From Nonomuraea roseoviolacea subsp. carminata (GTDB lineage: Bacteria; Actinomycetota; Actinomycetes; Streptosporangiales; Streptosporangiaceae): a DNA stretch of 64,000 bases. The translations under genes and the position numbers were made by a program. The stretch covers positions 806,001 to 870,000 of the forward strand of contig NZ_JAMZEC010000001.1 of the NCBI RefSeq assembly GCF_024172185.1, written 5' to 3'. The notes below the pieces were generated by a model, which saw only the letters and a list, made by a program, of their open reading frames with translations, did no database searches and was not told the origin of the DNA. This document shows positions 24,897 to 33,960 of this stretch, one piece after another (positions within the stretch are counted from its first letter, which is position 1; each line of letters begins with the position of its first letter).

Positions 24897-25448
24897 TCAT
24901 ACGGGCCAGGTCGCCACCGTGAACTCCCACCCCGGCCGCCATGCGAACGGCGCGTCCACCAGCTCCTCCAACGGCACGCCCTCCAGCAGGTTCTGCAACG
25001 CCCACCGGTTGGCGGAGTGCGCGACGACGAGCACCGTGCGCCCCTGCCACTCCTTCATGCAGTCCTCCAGGAAGGAGGCGGTCGCGGCCACCACGTCCCG
25101 GTAGCTCTGCCCTCCGGGCCAGGGCACGTCGATGTACCGGCGCCGCAGGGCCGCCACCTCGCTCACGGGCCGCCCGTTGTAGATCCCGTAGTCGCACTCC
25201 CGCAACCGCGCATCCAGCCGCACCTCCTTGCCGGCCCCGTCGCGGACGGGAAAGGCGATCTCCACGGTCTGGACGGCCCGCCGCAGGTCGGAGCAGTAGA
25301 CCACGTCCACGTCCCGCCGCCGGACCCCGAGCTCGACGGCCAGCTCCCGCCCACGCTGCGACAGCTCACCGGGCAGGACGCCGGTGGCGATGCCGATCTC
25401 GTTGTCCACGGTGACGGAGTGCGTCTCGTAGACCAGTCTCACGCCCAT
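24897..25448 (-). CDS. Histidine phosphatase family protein with ETHS active-site motif
   Basis: 183 residues of the histidine phosphatase (phosphoglycerate-mutase-like) superfamily. The usual N-terminal RHG is replaced by LVYETHS, keeping the phospho-accepting histidine but losing the arginine. Later family elements are present: GELSQRGRELA, VYCSDLRRAVQT, LRECDYGIYNGRP and LVVAHSANRWAL. This subgroup recurs in actinomycetes and may have a distinct substrate. The start is the ATG at 25448. Confidence 0.87.
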   Translation of the reverse strand: MGVRLVYETHSVTVDNEIGIATGVLPGELSQRGRELAVELGVRRRDVDVVYCSDLRRAVQTVEIAFPVRDGAGKEVRLDARLRECDYGIYNGRPVSEVAALRRRYIDVPWPGGQSYRDVVAATASFLEDCMKEWQGRTVLVVAHSANRWALQNLLEGVPLEELVDAPFAWRPGWEFTVATWPV

Positions 25449-25609
25449 CCCCAGACGCTACCGGCCCACCCTGGGAACCCCTGACCCACTCGATCAACGC
25501 GTGGGAGCGTGGAATGATGTGCTCGCAGCGAACCCTCCCCCGGCGCGACGGGCCTATGCTCTACCCTTAGCCTGCGCCCCGGGGTCGGGACCGCGGACAA
25601 CTGAATCCA

Positions 25610-25683
25610 GGGGCGGTAGCTCAGCCGGTCAGAGCATCGGACTCATAATCCGTGGGTCGTGGGTTCAAGTCCCACCCGCCCTA
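25610..25683 (+). tRNA. tRNA with CAT anticodon (Met, or Ile2 before lysidine modification)
   Basis: A complete cloverleaf: acceptor GGGGCGG with CCGCCCT, D-arm GCTC...GAGC, anticodon stem TCGGA/TCCGT with loop CTCATAA (CAT at 25644-25646), five-base variable region, and T-arm GTGGG-TTCAAGT-CCCAC. CCA is not encoded. The first acceptor pair would be G-U. Elongator Met and Ile2 tRNAs share the CAT anticodon, and sequence alone does not separate them here. Confidence 0.92.
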
Positions 25684-25829
25684 CTCTCTCCACCATCGCA
25701 AAGCCGTGATCGCATGCCGGCGGCTCCCGGGAGTCGTTGACGAGCATCGGGCCCGTCCGGGTTGTGTGCGGGAACGTGGTCGGGTGATGCTGGGTCGGCC
25801 CCGGAGCGATACTTCGATGTGGAGACGCC

Positions 25830-26807
25830 ATGGACGTGGTCAGCTTCGCCGAGGTCCCGACGCAGGAGCGGTTCGCCTTCTGGCGCGAGATGAGCTCGAA
25901 GATGTGGATGCCGCTGGACGCGCACTGCGAACCACGTCTGGAGAGCGCGTTTCAAGCTCACGTCGCCCTCAGCGGCCTCGGCCTCGTGCAGGCGACCTTG
26001 CTGACCGCGCCCTCGTTGACGATCCGGCGTACGCCCCGCCTGATCCGCCGTTCCGACCCCGAGACCTTCTTCGTGACCTGCGCCGTCCGGGGTCACGCCA
26101 TCGGCGAACAAGCCGGCCGGCAGGCGGAGCTGCATGTCGGGGATCTGATGCTTCGGACCAGTTCGCAGCCCTATCTGACCACCTTCGAGTCGAGGGGCCC
26201 CGCGGACGGGCAGGTGCTGTCGCTGCAGTTCCCGCGCTCCTTGCTGCCCCTGCCCGAGCGCGGCCTGCGGGAGCTCAACGCGGTGCCGATCCGCGGAACT
26301 CGGGGCATGGCTGCGCTGGCCTCGCAGTTCCTGCTCCGACTGGCCCGGCATCTGGAGGAGTTCAGCCCGGCCGAGGCGACGCGGGTCTCCCACCTGACCC
26401 TCGACGTCCTGACCGCCGCGCTGGCCGGCGCGCTGGACGCCCGGAGCGCGGTGCCGCCGGGCAGCCGGCAACGCGCGTTGCTCGCCCAGATCCACGCCTT
26501 CGTCCAAGCGCACCTGGGTGATGCGGACCTGACTCCGGCCGCGATCGCCGCGGCGCACCACATCTCCCTGCGGTATCTGAACAAGCTGTTCCACGCCGAA
26601 GGGCACACCGTGGCCGGCTGGATCCGCGAGCGCCGCCTGAAGCAGTGCCGGCGCGATCTCGCCGAGCCGCATCTGGCCGGCCACCCGATCAACGCGATCG
26701 CGGCCCGGTGGGGGTTCACCAGCCCGGCGCATTTCAGCCAGGTGTTCCGCAGCGCCTACGGGATGTCGCCAAGCGAGTTCCGCCGGCAGTGCGCGAGCAC
26801 GAGATAG
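25830..26807 (+). CDS. AraC-family transcriptional regulator
   Basis: 325 residues. The N-terminal AraC-binding-like domain (about 10-190) has FAFWREMSSKMW and a cupin-like pattern. The C-terminal double helix-turn-helix runs from about 225: LTPAAIAAAHHISLRYLNKLFHAEG and INAIAARWGFTSPAHFSQVFRSAYGMSPSEFRR. It precedes the small secreted-protein gene in the same direction. Whether it regulates that gene or the EndoH-like gene is not shown. Confidence 0.93.
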   Translation: MDVVSFAEVPTQERFAFWREMSSKMWMPLDAHCEPRLESAFQAHVALSGLGLVQATLLTAPSLTIRRTPRLIRRSDPETFFVTCAVRGHAIGEQAGRQAELHVGDLMLRTSSQPYLTTFESRGPADGQVLSLQFPRSLLPLPERGLRELNAVPIRGTRGMAALASQFLLRLARHLEEFSPAEATRVSHLTLDVLTAALAGALDARSAVPPGSRQRALLAQIHAFVQAHLGDADLTPAAIAAAHHISLRYLNKLFHAEGHTVAGWIRERRLKQCRRDLAEPHLAGHPINAIAARWGFTSPAHFSQVFRSAYGMSPSEFRRQCASTR

Positions 26808-26950
26808 TGCCCGCAGACTGAACATCCGTGCACGCAGCTGCAACGACGGCCCCAGCCCGCGGCGGCATCCTTTTGCCTTGGCGGGGTCGACTCCGTCACC
26901 ACACGTAGGCAGCAACGTCACGGAAACCCATGAGCAGAGGAGAGACCCTC

Positions 26951-27355
26951 ATGGAGACAGCAGGGAAGTTCAGGAAGGCCCGCCTTCTGGGTGCCCTCCT
27001 GACGATGGCGACCGCTCTCACGGTCACCTCGACAGTGGCAGCATCACCTGCTTCCGCCAAGGTCACCGATCTCAAGAAGGTGGCCGGGATCAGCAGGTGC
27101 CTGGGGCTCTGGGCCCAGGACGGCAGGATCAAGCTCCAGCACCAGAGCCGCTGCGGCCCCAACGGCTCCTACCACATCCACGTCTGGAGCCCTGGACACG
27201 ACACCAACAGCGGTACCTACACCTACGCCGGCGTCGCACTGACGTTCAACAACCCTTGGCCGGTGCCCGCGGGCACCAACATCTGCGCGGAGCTCTGGCA
27301 CCATGAGCCCGGTGGCGGATATTCGAGCTGGGGCCTTCCCTGCGACACGATGTAA
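26951..27355 (+). CDS. Small secreted four-cysteine protein
   Basis: 134 residues starting at the ATG at 26951, behind GAGGAGAG. A signal peptide (LLGALLTMATALTVTSTVAA, cleavage near ASA-KV) precedes a mature region of about 95 residues. Four cysteines (SRCLGLW, SRCGPNG, NICAELWH, PCDTM) suggest two disulfides, with many aromatic and His residues. I do not recognise a family. It is convergent with the EndoH-like gene across a strong hairpin. Confidence 0.75.
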   Translation: METAGKFRKARLLGALLTMATALTVTSTVAASPASAKVTDLKKVAGISRCLGLWAQDGRIKLQHQSRCGPNGSYHIHVWSPGHDTNSGTYTYAGVALTFNNPWPVPAGTNICAELWHHEPGGGYSSWGLPCDTM

Positions 27356-27390
27356 CGCCGGCCGACTCCCGTAACGGCTGCGGGGGCCAC

Positions 27391-27444
27391 GAGGTCTCCG
27401 GTATTCGGTTGGTCCTGGTCGACTCACCGCTTACCGGAGACCTC
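27391..27444. terminator. Bidirectional terminator-like hairpin
   Basis: Perfect 13-bp arms GAGGTCTCCGGTA and TACCGGAGACCTC enclose a 28-base loop, midway between the convergent secreted-protein and EndoH-like genes. There is no T-tract, which is usual in high-GC actinomycetes. Confidence 0.7.
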
Positions 27445-27460
27445 GCCCATCGCCGATCCC

Positions 27461-28363
27461 CTAGGGGTTGTAGACGGCGGAGCTCCCGTAGAGCTTGTTG
27501 GTGAACGCCGAGATGTAGGACGCGGTGTTCGCCGACGTGAGGTTGTAGGTGAGGAAGACGCCGTACCCCTCGGCGACCGTGCGCCGGGCGAGGCTCGCGG
27601 CGGTGGACGAGCTGGTGGCGGTGTACGACACGGCGGCCGGGGAGAGGCGGGACCTGGAGGTCGGGCCGTTCGGCACGGCCCAGGTGCCGTAATACGGGTT
27701 CCAGGCGTAGTCGAAGGTGTTGGCGACGCTCACGCCGTTGTAGCTCAGGCGATCCGCGGCCGGGCCGATGTCGTACAGCGTGATGAGCTTGTCCGGCAGC
27801 TTCCGGCGCAGGGCCGAGACCAGGTAGACGAAGGAGTAGGCGTTCGGCTGGCCGGTGCCGTTGTTGCCGTACTCGGCGTACTCGTCGTCGAAGTCGATGC
27901 CGTCGAGTCCGTACGTCGTCACCGCGTCGGCCAGTTGCTGGGCGAACGCGTCGGCGGCCTGCCGGGTCGGGAAGTTCGCGAAGCCGGCGCCCTGGTGGTT
28001 GCCGAGGACGGACAGCAGGACCTTGATGCCCTTCTCCTGCAGCGGGCGGATCTCGGTCGCCACGTTGTCGAGCACCCGCTGCACGTTCTCGTTGAAGTAC
28101 AGGTAGGCGTTCGTGCCGTCGTAGTTGATGTTCGCCGCGAAGATGACCGCGATGTCGAACACCTGCGCGCCGCCCCTGGCGAGCGTGTACTTGGCGGCGT
28201 TGGTCATGCTCTCGTTGTTGACCTCGATGTAGACGACCGAGATCGGTCCGGTCTTGGCGCCCGAGCGGCCCTCGGCGTGCGCCGTCGCGGGTAACGCGAC
28301 GCCGGCGGCGGTCACGGCCAGGGCTGACAGCAGGGTCCTTCTCCGCATCAGGGGTGCGCTCAT
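27461..28363 (-). CDS. EndoH-like endo-beta-N-acetylglucosaminidase (GH18)
   Basis: 300 residues. A Tat-type signal (MRRRTLLSALAVTAAGVALP, cleavage after AHA) is followed by a GH18 fold close to Streptomyces EndoH: VVYIEVNNESMTNAAKYTL, IKVLLSVLGNHQGAGFANF, the catalytic DGIDFDDEYAEYG (Asp159, Glu161) and AWNPYYGTW. EndoH enzymes cleave the chitobiose core of N-linked high-mannose glycans. The start at 28363 has GAGGAG at good spacing; the ATG at 28378 overlaps that ribosome-binding site. Confidence 0.93.
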   Translation of the reverse strand: MSAPLMRRRTLLSALAVTAAGVALPATAHAEGRSGAKTGPISVVYIEVNNESMTNAAKYTLARGGAQVFDIAVIFAANINYDGTNAYLYFNENVQRVLDNVATEIRPLQEKGIKVLLSVLGNHQGAGFANFPTRQAADAFAQQLADAVTTYGLDGIDFDDEYAEYGNNGTGQPNAYSFVYLVSALRRKLPDKLITLYDIGPAADRLSYNGVSVANTFDYAWNPYYGTWAVPNGPTSRSRLSPAAVSYTATSSSTAASLARRTVAEGYGVFLTYNLTSANTASYISAFTNKLYGSSAVYNP

Positions 28364-28417
28364 CGGTCGGCTCCTCATCGCAGGGGGGTGGCGTTGCTAT
28401 ATCGGTTAAGTCCAGTT

Positions 28418-28444
28418 CACCGCCTGCCGGGTGGACAGGCGGTG
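28418..28444. other. Hairpin in the EndoH upstream region
   Basis: The arms CACCGCCTG and CAGGCGGTG have a nine-base loop. The hairpin lies in the 286-base gap between the EndoH-like gene start and the PKS stop. It could end PKS transcription or take part in EndoH regulation. AT-rich ATCGGTTAA and ATCGGTATA motifs flank it. I see no gene in the gap. Confidence 0.45.
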
Positions 28445-28649
28445 GTGGGAGATAAATCGGTATAGTGCCTCGATCATCGACATCCCCGGGCACGCTGTCA
28501 AGGTGTCGCCGGCTCAGGACGGCCGTCGCGCCGCGGCCCGGTGAGGGTCTTCCTCGCGCGGTGAGGTCAGGCCATGCGAAGAGGGCGGGCCCCCGGGAGT
28601 CCCATCAAGGAACGCCCGGGCGGCCTGCCCTCCGTGTACGACTACATGA

Positions 28650-31600
28650 CTACATCCGCGCGGCGGCGTCCCCCTGGCCGGCCGAGGCGGACAACAGCCC
28701 GGCGATGTAGTCGGCGACCGCGGCGACCGTCGGCTGCTGCCACAGCAGGGTCGCCGGCAGCGAGCATCGGAACCGCTTCTCCAGCCGCCGCCGCACGACC
28801 ACCGTCAGCACCGAGTCGAGCCCCTGCTCGACCAGCGGCCGGTGCGGCTGCAGGTCGGCGGGGGCCAGCCGCATCTCCTTGGCGATCTGCGCCCCGACCT
28901 CCTCCAGGAGGAACGCCCGCAGCTCCTCCGGCCCCAGGTCCACGATGGACTCGGCGGGCCGCACGCCTTCGGCGCCGCTCTCCGCGGCGGGCGGCGCGTC
29001 GATGACCGGGTAGCGCAGCCCCGACAACCAGCCGGCGACGGCGCCGGCGCGGTCAGCCATCCGCACGTGAACGGTGTCGGCGCGGTCAGTCACCCGCACG
29101 TGAACGGTGTCGGCGCGGTCAGTCACCCGCACGTGAACGGTGTCGGCGCGGTCGGGGTCGAGCCACACCTCGATGTCCACCGTCTCCGGCGGCTGCCCGA
29201 CCGTGACCAGCCGGTCCACGTGCGTCACCATGCGGAGCAGCGGGTCGCCGGGGAACACGCTCGGCGCCACCGACATCGCCGCGTCCAGGACGGGCGCCCA
29301 CGTGGCGGCCGGCCCGCACCGGACCCGGGCGCGCAGCGCGCCGTCGCCGCGCAGCAACTCCTCGACCGTCCAGTCGAACCCGGTTCCCGGTACGCCGACG
29401 GCGGCGAGCCGCTGCATGACGAGGCCCGGGTCCGCCGACTCCAAGCGCCGTGCCGGTGGAACCGGCGCCTCTCCCGGTTCGGCGGGCACCGTGGCGGTGG
29501 CGATCATCTGCCAGGCGGCGTCCGGATCGCCCGCGGCGCGGGCGGCCAGCCGCAGCCCGGTCCCCTGCCGGACGACCTGGACCTCGCGGCGCTCGGCGGT
29601 CAGCAGCGGCGCCGACATCGTCACCTCACCGAGCGCCTGCGCTTCGGCGGCGGCGAAGAAGGTGGCCGCCAGCACCGCGGCCGGCACGATCTCCACGCCC
29701 TCGATGGCGTGGCTGCCGGGATAGGGCCTGCTCTGGTCGTCCACGCCGGTCCGCCAGAGTCGTACGTCGGTGCCCGCGAGGTCGAGACCGTCGCCGAGCA
29801 GGGTGTGCGTGTCCGGGTCGTGGCCGCGTCCGCCGGTGTCGGGGGCCGACGGCGCACGCCAGTGCCTGCGGCGCTGCCACGGGTACGAGGGGAGCACGAC
29901 CGGTCCGCCGGCCGGTTGCAGCCGGTGCCAGTCCACGTCGAGGCCGGCGCAGTACGCCGCGGCGACACTGGCCGGCAGGGTGACGCGCGGGGAGCGGTTG
30001 CGCCGCAACGACGCGCCGACGAACACCTCCTCGTGGCCGCCCGCGCCCAGCGTCTCCAGCACCGAGTGGGTGACCACCGGGTGCGGGGAGATCTCGACGA
30101 ACGCCCGGTATCCGTCGGCCGCGGCCGCCGCGACCGCCTCGGCCAGGCGCACCGGCCGGCGCAGGTTGGCCGCCCAGTATTCGGCGTCGAAGCCGTGTTC
30201 CGTCCGTGGATCGTCCAGCACGGTCGAGTAGACGCGGATGCCGGGGGCACCCTCCGTCAGGCCGGCCGCGGCGGTGGTCAACTCGGCCAGCAGCGGATCC
30301 ATCTGGGGCCCGTGGAAAGCCACGTCCGAGGCGACCCGGCGGGCCGGGATGCCCTCCTCCAGCCAGCCGGCCAGCACCTCGGCCACGGCGTCCGGATCGC
30401 CGGAGACGACGGTCGAGCCGGGCGACGACGCGATCGCGGCCACCACGTCGGTGCGGTCTCCCAGCAGCCGCGCCGTCTCGCCGAACGGCAACGGCACCAT
30501 GACCATCGCGCCCCGGCCGGCGACCCGCCGCAGCAGCAGGGACCGCCGGCAGATCAACCGGGCGCCGTCCAGGCGGCTCAGCGCGCCGGCCGTCACGGCG
30601 GCGGCGATCTCGCCGACCGAATGGCCGATCACCGCGTGCGGGCGCACCCCGTGCTCGCGCCACAGCTCGACGAGGCCGAGCTGCATCACGAAGATCATGG
30701 TCTGGATGCGGTCGACCTCGGTCAGCTCGTCCTCGGTGAGCGCCTTCCGCGGCGAGAAGCCGATCTCGGCGGCGAAGACCGGCTCCAGCTCGTCGACCAC
30801 CGCGGCGAAGGCCGGCGAGGTCTCCAGCAGTTCCCGGCCCATGCCGGTCCACTGCGAGCCGTGCCCGGAGAAGACGAACACCGGGCCGGGACCGGGATCA
30901 GCGAGCACCCGCCCGGTGGTCACCGCGTCGTGCGGGGCTCCGGCCGACAGGGCGCGCAGCCGGTCGGCGAGCGCGGCCGGGTCCTCCGCCGCCACGACCG
31001 CCCGCTGCGGCAGGTGGGCGCGGCGCAGCGCGAGCGTGTGCCCCACGTCGGCCGCGGACAACCGGCCGACGACGCCGGCGAGGTTGCCGGCGGCCTGCCG
31101 CAGCGCCGCCTGCGACGCGGCCGACACGGGGTACAGCCGCGCGACCGACACGGAGTACGGCCGCGCGGGCGACACCAGGTACGGCCGGCCCACGGCCTCT
31201 TCGGCGGGTGACCGGGCGGCGGCCACCTCGGCGGGCGGCTCGGTCGCGGTCCCTGCGGCGGGTGGCTGGGACGCGGCCCCTTCGGCGGCAGGCTGGGACA
31301 CGGTCCAGTCGGCGGCGGGCCGGGGCGGTGGCGCCTGTTCGAGGACGACGTGGGCGACGGTGCCGCCGTAGCCGAAGGCGGAGACCGCGGCCCGGCGCGG
31401 ATGCGCGGAGCCCGGCCACGGCGCCGGCGCGTCGACCACGCGCAGCCCCGCGCCCGCCCAGTCGACGGCCGGGGTGGGCGTGTCGAGCCGGCTCGGCGGG
31501 ATCTCCCCGCGCTCCAGCGCCAGAACCGCCTTGACCAGGCCGGCGATGCCGGCGGCCCCTTCGAGGTGACCGATGTTGGACTTGGCCGAGCCGATGAGGC

Positions 31601-32621
31601 ACGGCTGCTCCGGCGGCCGGCCCTTCCCGTAGACCGCGCTCAGCGCGCCGGCTTCGAGCGGGTCGCCGATCGCGGTGCCGGTGCCGTGCGCCTCGACGTA
31701 GCCGACCGTGCCCGGCTCGACGCCCGCCTGCCGCAGCGCGCGGCGCATGACGTGCTCCTGCGCCTGGCCGCACGGCGCCATGATGCCCACGGTGCGGCCG
31801 TCCTGGTTGACCGCGCTGCCGCGGATGGTCGCCAGGACGCGGTCCCCGTCGCGTACGGCGTCGGCGAGCCGTTTGAGCACCACGACCACCGCGCCCTCGC
31901 CCCGCCCGTAGCCGTCGGCGGCGGCGTCGAACGACTTGCTGCGCCCGTCCGGCGCCAGCGTGGCCGCGGCGTCCAGGGTCAGCGTCTCGCCGGGGGACAG
32001 GATGAGGTTGACCCCGCCGGCCAGCGCCACGTCGGTCTCGCCGGCCCGCAGGGCCTGCACGGCCAGGTGGACGGCGACCAGCGACGCCGAGCACGCCGTG
32101 TCCACCGCCATGCTCGGACCGCGCAGGTCGAGCGCGTACGACACCCGGTTGGCCACCGCGCAGGTGGCGGCGCCGATCCCGGTCCACGCCTCGATGTCGG
32201 GCAGGTCCTCCAGCAGCCGGTGCCCGTAGTCGCCGGTGCAGACGCCCACGTACACGCCCGCGTCCGTGCCGGCCAGTGAGGTCGGCGGCACGCCGGCGTG
32301 CTCCAGCGCCTCCCACGCGGTCTCCATCACGAGGCGCTGCTGCGGGTCCATCAGCTCCGCCTCGCGCGGCGAGAGGCCGAAGAACTCCGCGTCGAAGTCG
32401 GCGACCCCGTCGAGGAAGCTGCCGCGGGCGAGGGTGCGGCGCACCGCCGCCGCGTACGACGGGCCGCGCTCGGCGTAGTCGCGCCAGCGGTCGGCGGGCG
32501 CCGGTCCGCTGGCGTCCCGTCCCTCGCACAGCAGGGTCCAGTACTCGTCCGCCGAGCCGACGCCGCCGGGCAGGCGGCAGCCGACACCGATCAGCGCGAT
32601 CTTCTCGGCAGGTCGGTCCAT
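28650..32621 (-). CDS. Iterative type I polyketide synthase, orsellinic-acid-synthase type (KS-AT-DH/TH-ACP)
   Basis: About 1,323 residues from the ATG at 32621 (GGAGG eight bases ahead). KS (about 8-430): DTACSASL, EAHGTGT, NIGHLEGAAG. AT (about 570-860): GHSVGEIAAA and a VAFHGPQM specificity motif. DH/thioester-hydrolase-like domain (about 930-1180): HAIEGVEIVPAAVL and LDAAMS. ACP: EQGLDSVL. There is no KR. KS-AT-DH-ACP of this size matches AviM/CalO5, which make orsellinic acid iteratively from acetyl and malonyl units. A KAS III-like gene sits immediately upstream, as with AviM/AviN. An 11-residue in-frame repeat lies between DH and ACP. Confidence 0.9.
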   Translation of the reverse strand: MDRPAEKIALIGVGCRLPGGVGSADEYWTLLCEGRDASGPAPADRWRDYAERGPSYAAAVRRTLARGSFLDGVADFDAEFFGLSPREAELMDPQQRLVMETAWEALEHAGVPPTSLAGTDAGVYVGVCTGDYGHRLLEDLPDIEAWTGIGAATCAVANRVSYALDLRGPSMAVDTACSASLVAVHLAVQALRAGETDVALAGGVNLILSPGETLTLDAAATLAPDGRSKSFDAAADGYGRGEGAVVVVLKRLADAVRDGDRVLATIRGSAVNQDGRTVGIMAPCGQAQEHVMRRALRQAGVEPGTVGYVEAHGTGTAIGDPLEAGALSAVYGKGRPPEQPCLIGSAKSNIGHLEGAAGIAGLVKAVLALERGEIPPSRLDTPTPAVDWAGAGLRVVDAPAPWPGSAHPRRAAVSAFGYGGTVAHVVLEQAPPPRPAADWTVSQPAAEGAASQPPAAGTATEPPAEVAAARSPAEEAVGRPYLVSPARPYSVSVARLYPVSAASQAALRQAAGNLAGVVGRLSAADVGHTLALRRAHLPQRAVVAAEDPAALADRLRALSAGAPHDAVTTGRVLADPGPGPVFVFSGHGSQWTGMGRELLETSPAFAAVVDELEPVFAAEIGFSPRKALTEDELTEVDRIQTMIFVMQLGLVELWREHGVRPHAVIGHSVGEIAAAVTAGALSRLDGARLICRRSLLLRRVAGRGAMVMVPLPFGETARLLGDRTDVVAAIASSPGSTVVSGDPDAVAEVLAGWLEEGIPARRVASDVAFHGPQMDPLLAELTTAAAGLTEGAPGIRVYSTVLDDPRTEHGFDAEYWAANLRRPVRLAEAVAAAAADGYRAFVEISPHPVVTHSVLETLGAGGHEEVFVGASLRRNRSPRVTLPASVAAAYCAGLDVDWHRLQPAGGPVVLPSYPWQRRRHWRAPSAPDTGGRGHDPDTHTLLGDGLDLAGTDVRLWRTGVDDQSRPYPGSHAIEGVEIVPAAVLAATFFAAAEAQALGEVTMSAPLLTAERREVQVVRQGTGLRLAARAAGDPDAAWQMIATATVPAEPGEAPVPPARRLESADPGLVMQRLAAVGVPGTGFDWTVEELLRGDGALRARVRCGPAATWAPVLDAAMSVAPSVFPGDPLLRMVTHVDRLVTVGQPPETVDIEVWLDPDRADTVHVRVTDRADTVHVRVTDRADTVHVRMADRAGAVAGWLSGLRYPVIDAPPAAESGAEGVRPAESIVDLGPEELRAFLLEEVGAQIAKEMRLAPADLQPHRPLVEQGLDSVLTVVVRRRLEKRFRCSLPATLLWQQPTVAAVADYIAGLLSASAGQGDAAARM
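29050..29150. repeat. 33-bp in-frame tandem repeat within the PKS gene
   Basis: Three near-identical copies of a 33-base unit, plus a diverged partial copy, encode RADTVHVRVTD repeated between the DH-like and ACP domains. The copies are nearly identical at the DNA level, so the expansion is recent. Residue number changes without breaking the frame. Confidence 0.85.
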
Positions 32622-32669
32622 CACACATGCCTCCCGTGGTCGAACCCGATCGTCGATGCGCCCGGCCGC

Positions 32670-33716
32670 TCAGCCGGGCCTGCCGGAGGCGTACTCCTCG
32701 GGGATGTCGCGGATCCGCAGGACCGCGCAGGCCAGGGTCTTGCCGGCGCCCACCCCGACGAGGAGCACGTAGTCGCCGGCCGCCAGCGCGCCGCCGGCCA
32801 GCAGGTGGTCGAGGGCGACGAACTGGTCGCTCACCCCGAGGTGACCGATGCCGGCGCCGTACTCCCAGGTGGTGTCGGCCAGCGTCAGCCCGAGCCAGCT
32901 CGCCCGCTCCTCCACGTTGTCCCAGCGGCCATGGGGGAACGCCACGCGCGCCACCTCGTCGAGCGTGATCCCGGCCTCCTTGAGCGTGCGGTCGACCAGC
33001 ACCATCAACGTCGACTGGATCGCCCGCATGACCCCGGCGCCGTCGCGGGCCAGCAGCCGCCTGCGGAACTCACGGTGGCGGGAGGCGAAGTCGAGCGGTC
33101 TGCCCACGGTCGCGTCCGGCGGGAACATCGGCACGCCGCCGTCGTTGACCGCCTCGGCTTCCGGCAGCACGGTCACGTTGACCGCGCGCAGCTCCGCGAA
33201 GCCCGGCTCCGTGGTGACCAGCAGCGCGCACCCGCCGTCACCCACCACGTAGCCCTCCATCATGCGCCACCGGTCGACCAGCGGGCTGCCGTGGTTGTCG
33301 GCGCCGACCAGCAGGGCGGTGCCGCCCGGCCGCAGGTAGCCGGCGGCGAGCTGGAGCGCGCCGAACAGCCCGCAGCATCCCTGCCGCAGCTCCATCGCCA
33401 GGACGTCGCCGCCGACCAGGTGCCGCTGCAGGTAGAACTGCGGCTGCCAGCCCTCCGGCCCCTGGTGCCAGACGTCGGCGTACAGCATGAGGTCGAGGTC
33501 GCGCGGCGACATCCCGCCGGAGCGCTCGAAGGCGTGCCGGGCCGCGCGGAGCGCGAGTTCGGGGGCCGGCACGTCGCCGGCCACCGCGGCGCCGCGCAGG
33601 CGGAAGTGCTCCCTGTCCTCGGCCGGGTAGCGGCCCTCGGCGACCGCCGTCTCGATGCTGACCACCGGCGGCAGATGGACGCCGATGCTGCGCAGGTAGA
33701 TGTCGGGTGTACGCAT
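32670..33716 (-). CDS. KAS III-like acyltransferase (ChlB3/AviN/CerJ type)
   Basis: 348 residues of the thiolase/KAS III fold. The active-site cysteine is in ELRQGCCGLFGAL (Cys114) and a histidine is in FPHGRWDN (His262). The usual KAS III asparagine is replaced by a GHLGVSD motif. Cys-His-Asp enzymes with this motif transfer aryl or acyl groups from an ACP to sugars or other acceptors, or offload orsellinic-type PKSs, as ChlB3/ChlB6, CalO4, AviN and CerJ do. It lies 48 bases upstream of the PKS in the same direction, so the two probably form an operon. Confidence 0.9.
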   Translation of the reverse strand: MRTPDIYLRSIGVHLPPVVSIETAVAEGRYPAEDREHFRLRGAAVAGDVPAPELALRAARHAFERSGGMSPRDLDLMLYADVWHQGPEGWQPQFYLQRHLVGGDVLAMELRQGCCGLFGALQLAAGYLRPGGTALLVGADNHGSPLVDRWRMMEGYVVGDGGCALLVTTEPGFAELRAVNVTVLPEAEAVNDGGVPMFPPDATVGRPLDFASRHREFRRRLLARDGAGVMRAIQSTLMVLVDRTLKEAGITLDEVARVAFPHGRWDNVEERASWLGLTLADTTWEYGAGIGHLGVSDQFVALDHLLAGGALAAGDYVLLVGVGAGKTLACAVLRIRDIPEEYASGRPG

Positions 33717-33960
33717 CCGTGCTCCTTCATCGCGGCATGCCGCGGCGCGGGGCGGGGTGGAACGAATGACCCTCTGCTGGGGAGAGAAGAGCTTGTCGGT
33801 AGAGCTGCCGGGTTACCGATCACAGGCCGGCGGCACGTGCGGCGGGCCTCGCGACCTCGGACGCCTGTGTCCGGGGAGGCAGCGCCGATGCTAATCGAAT
33901 GGATCTTCCATGACTAGTGGTGTCATTCTCCGGTCGGACCATGCATAATCTTCACCTCCG

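Noticed and set aside
25610-25683. tRNA as the attachment site of a genomic island
   Set aside because: No integrase, excisionase or duplicated tRNA end was seen in the surrounding 30 kb.
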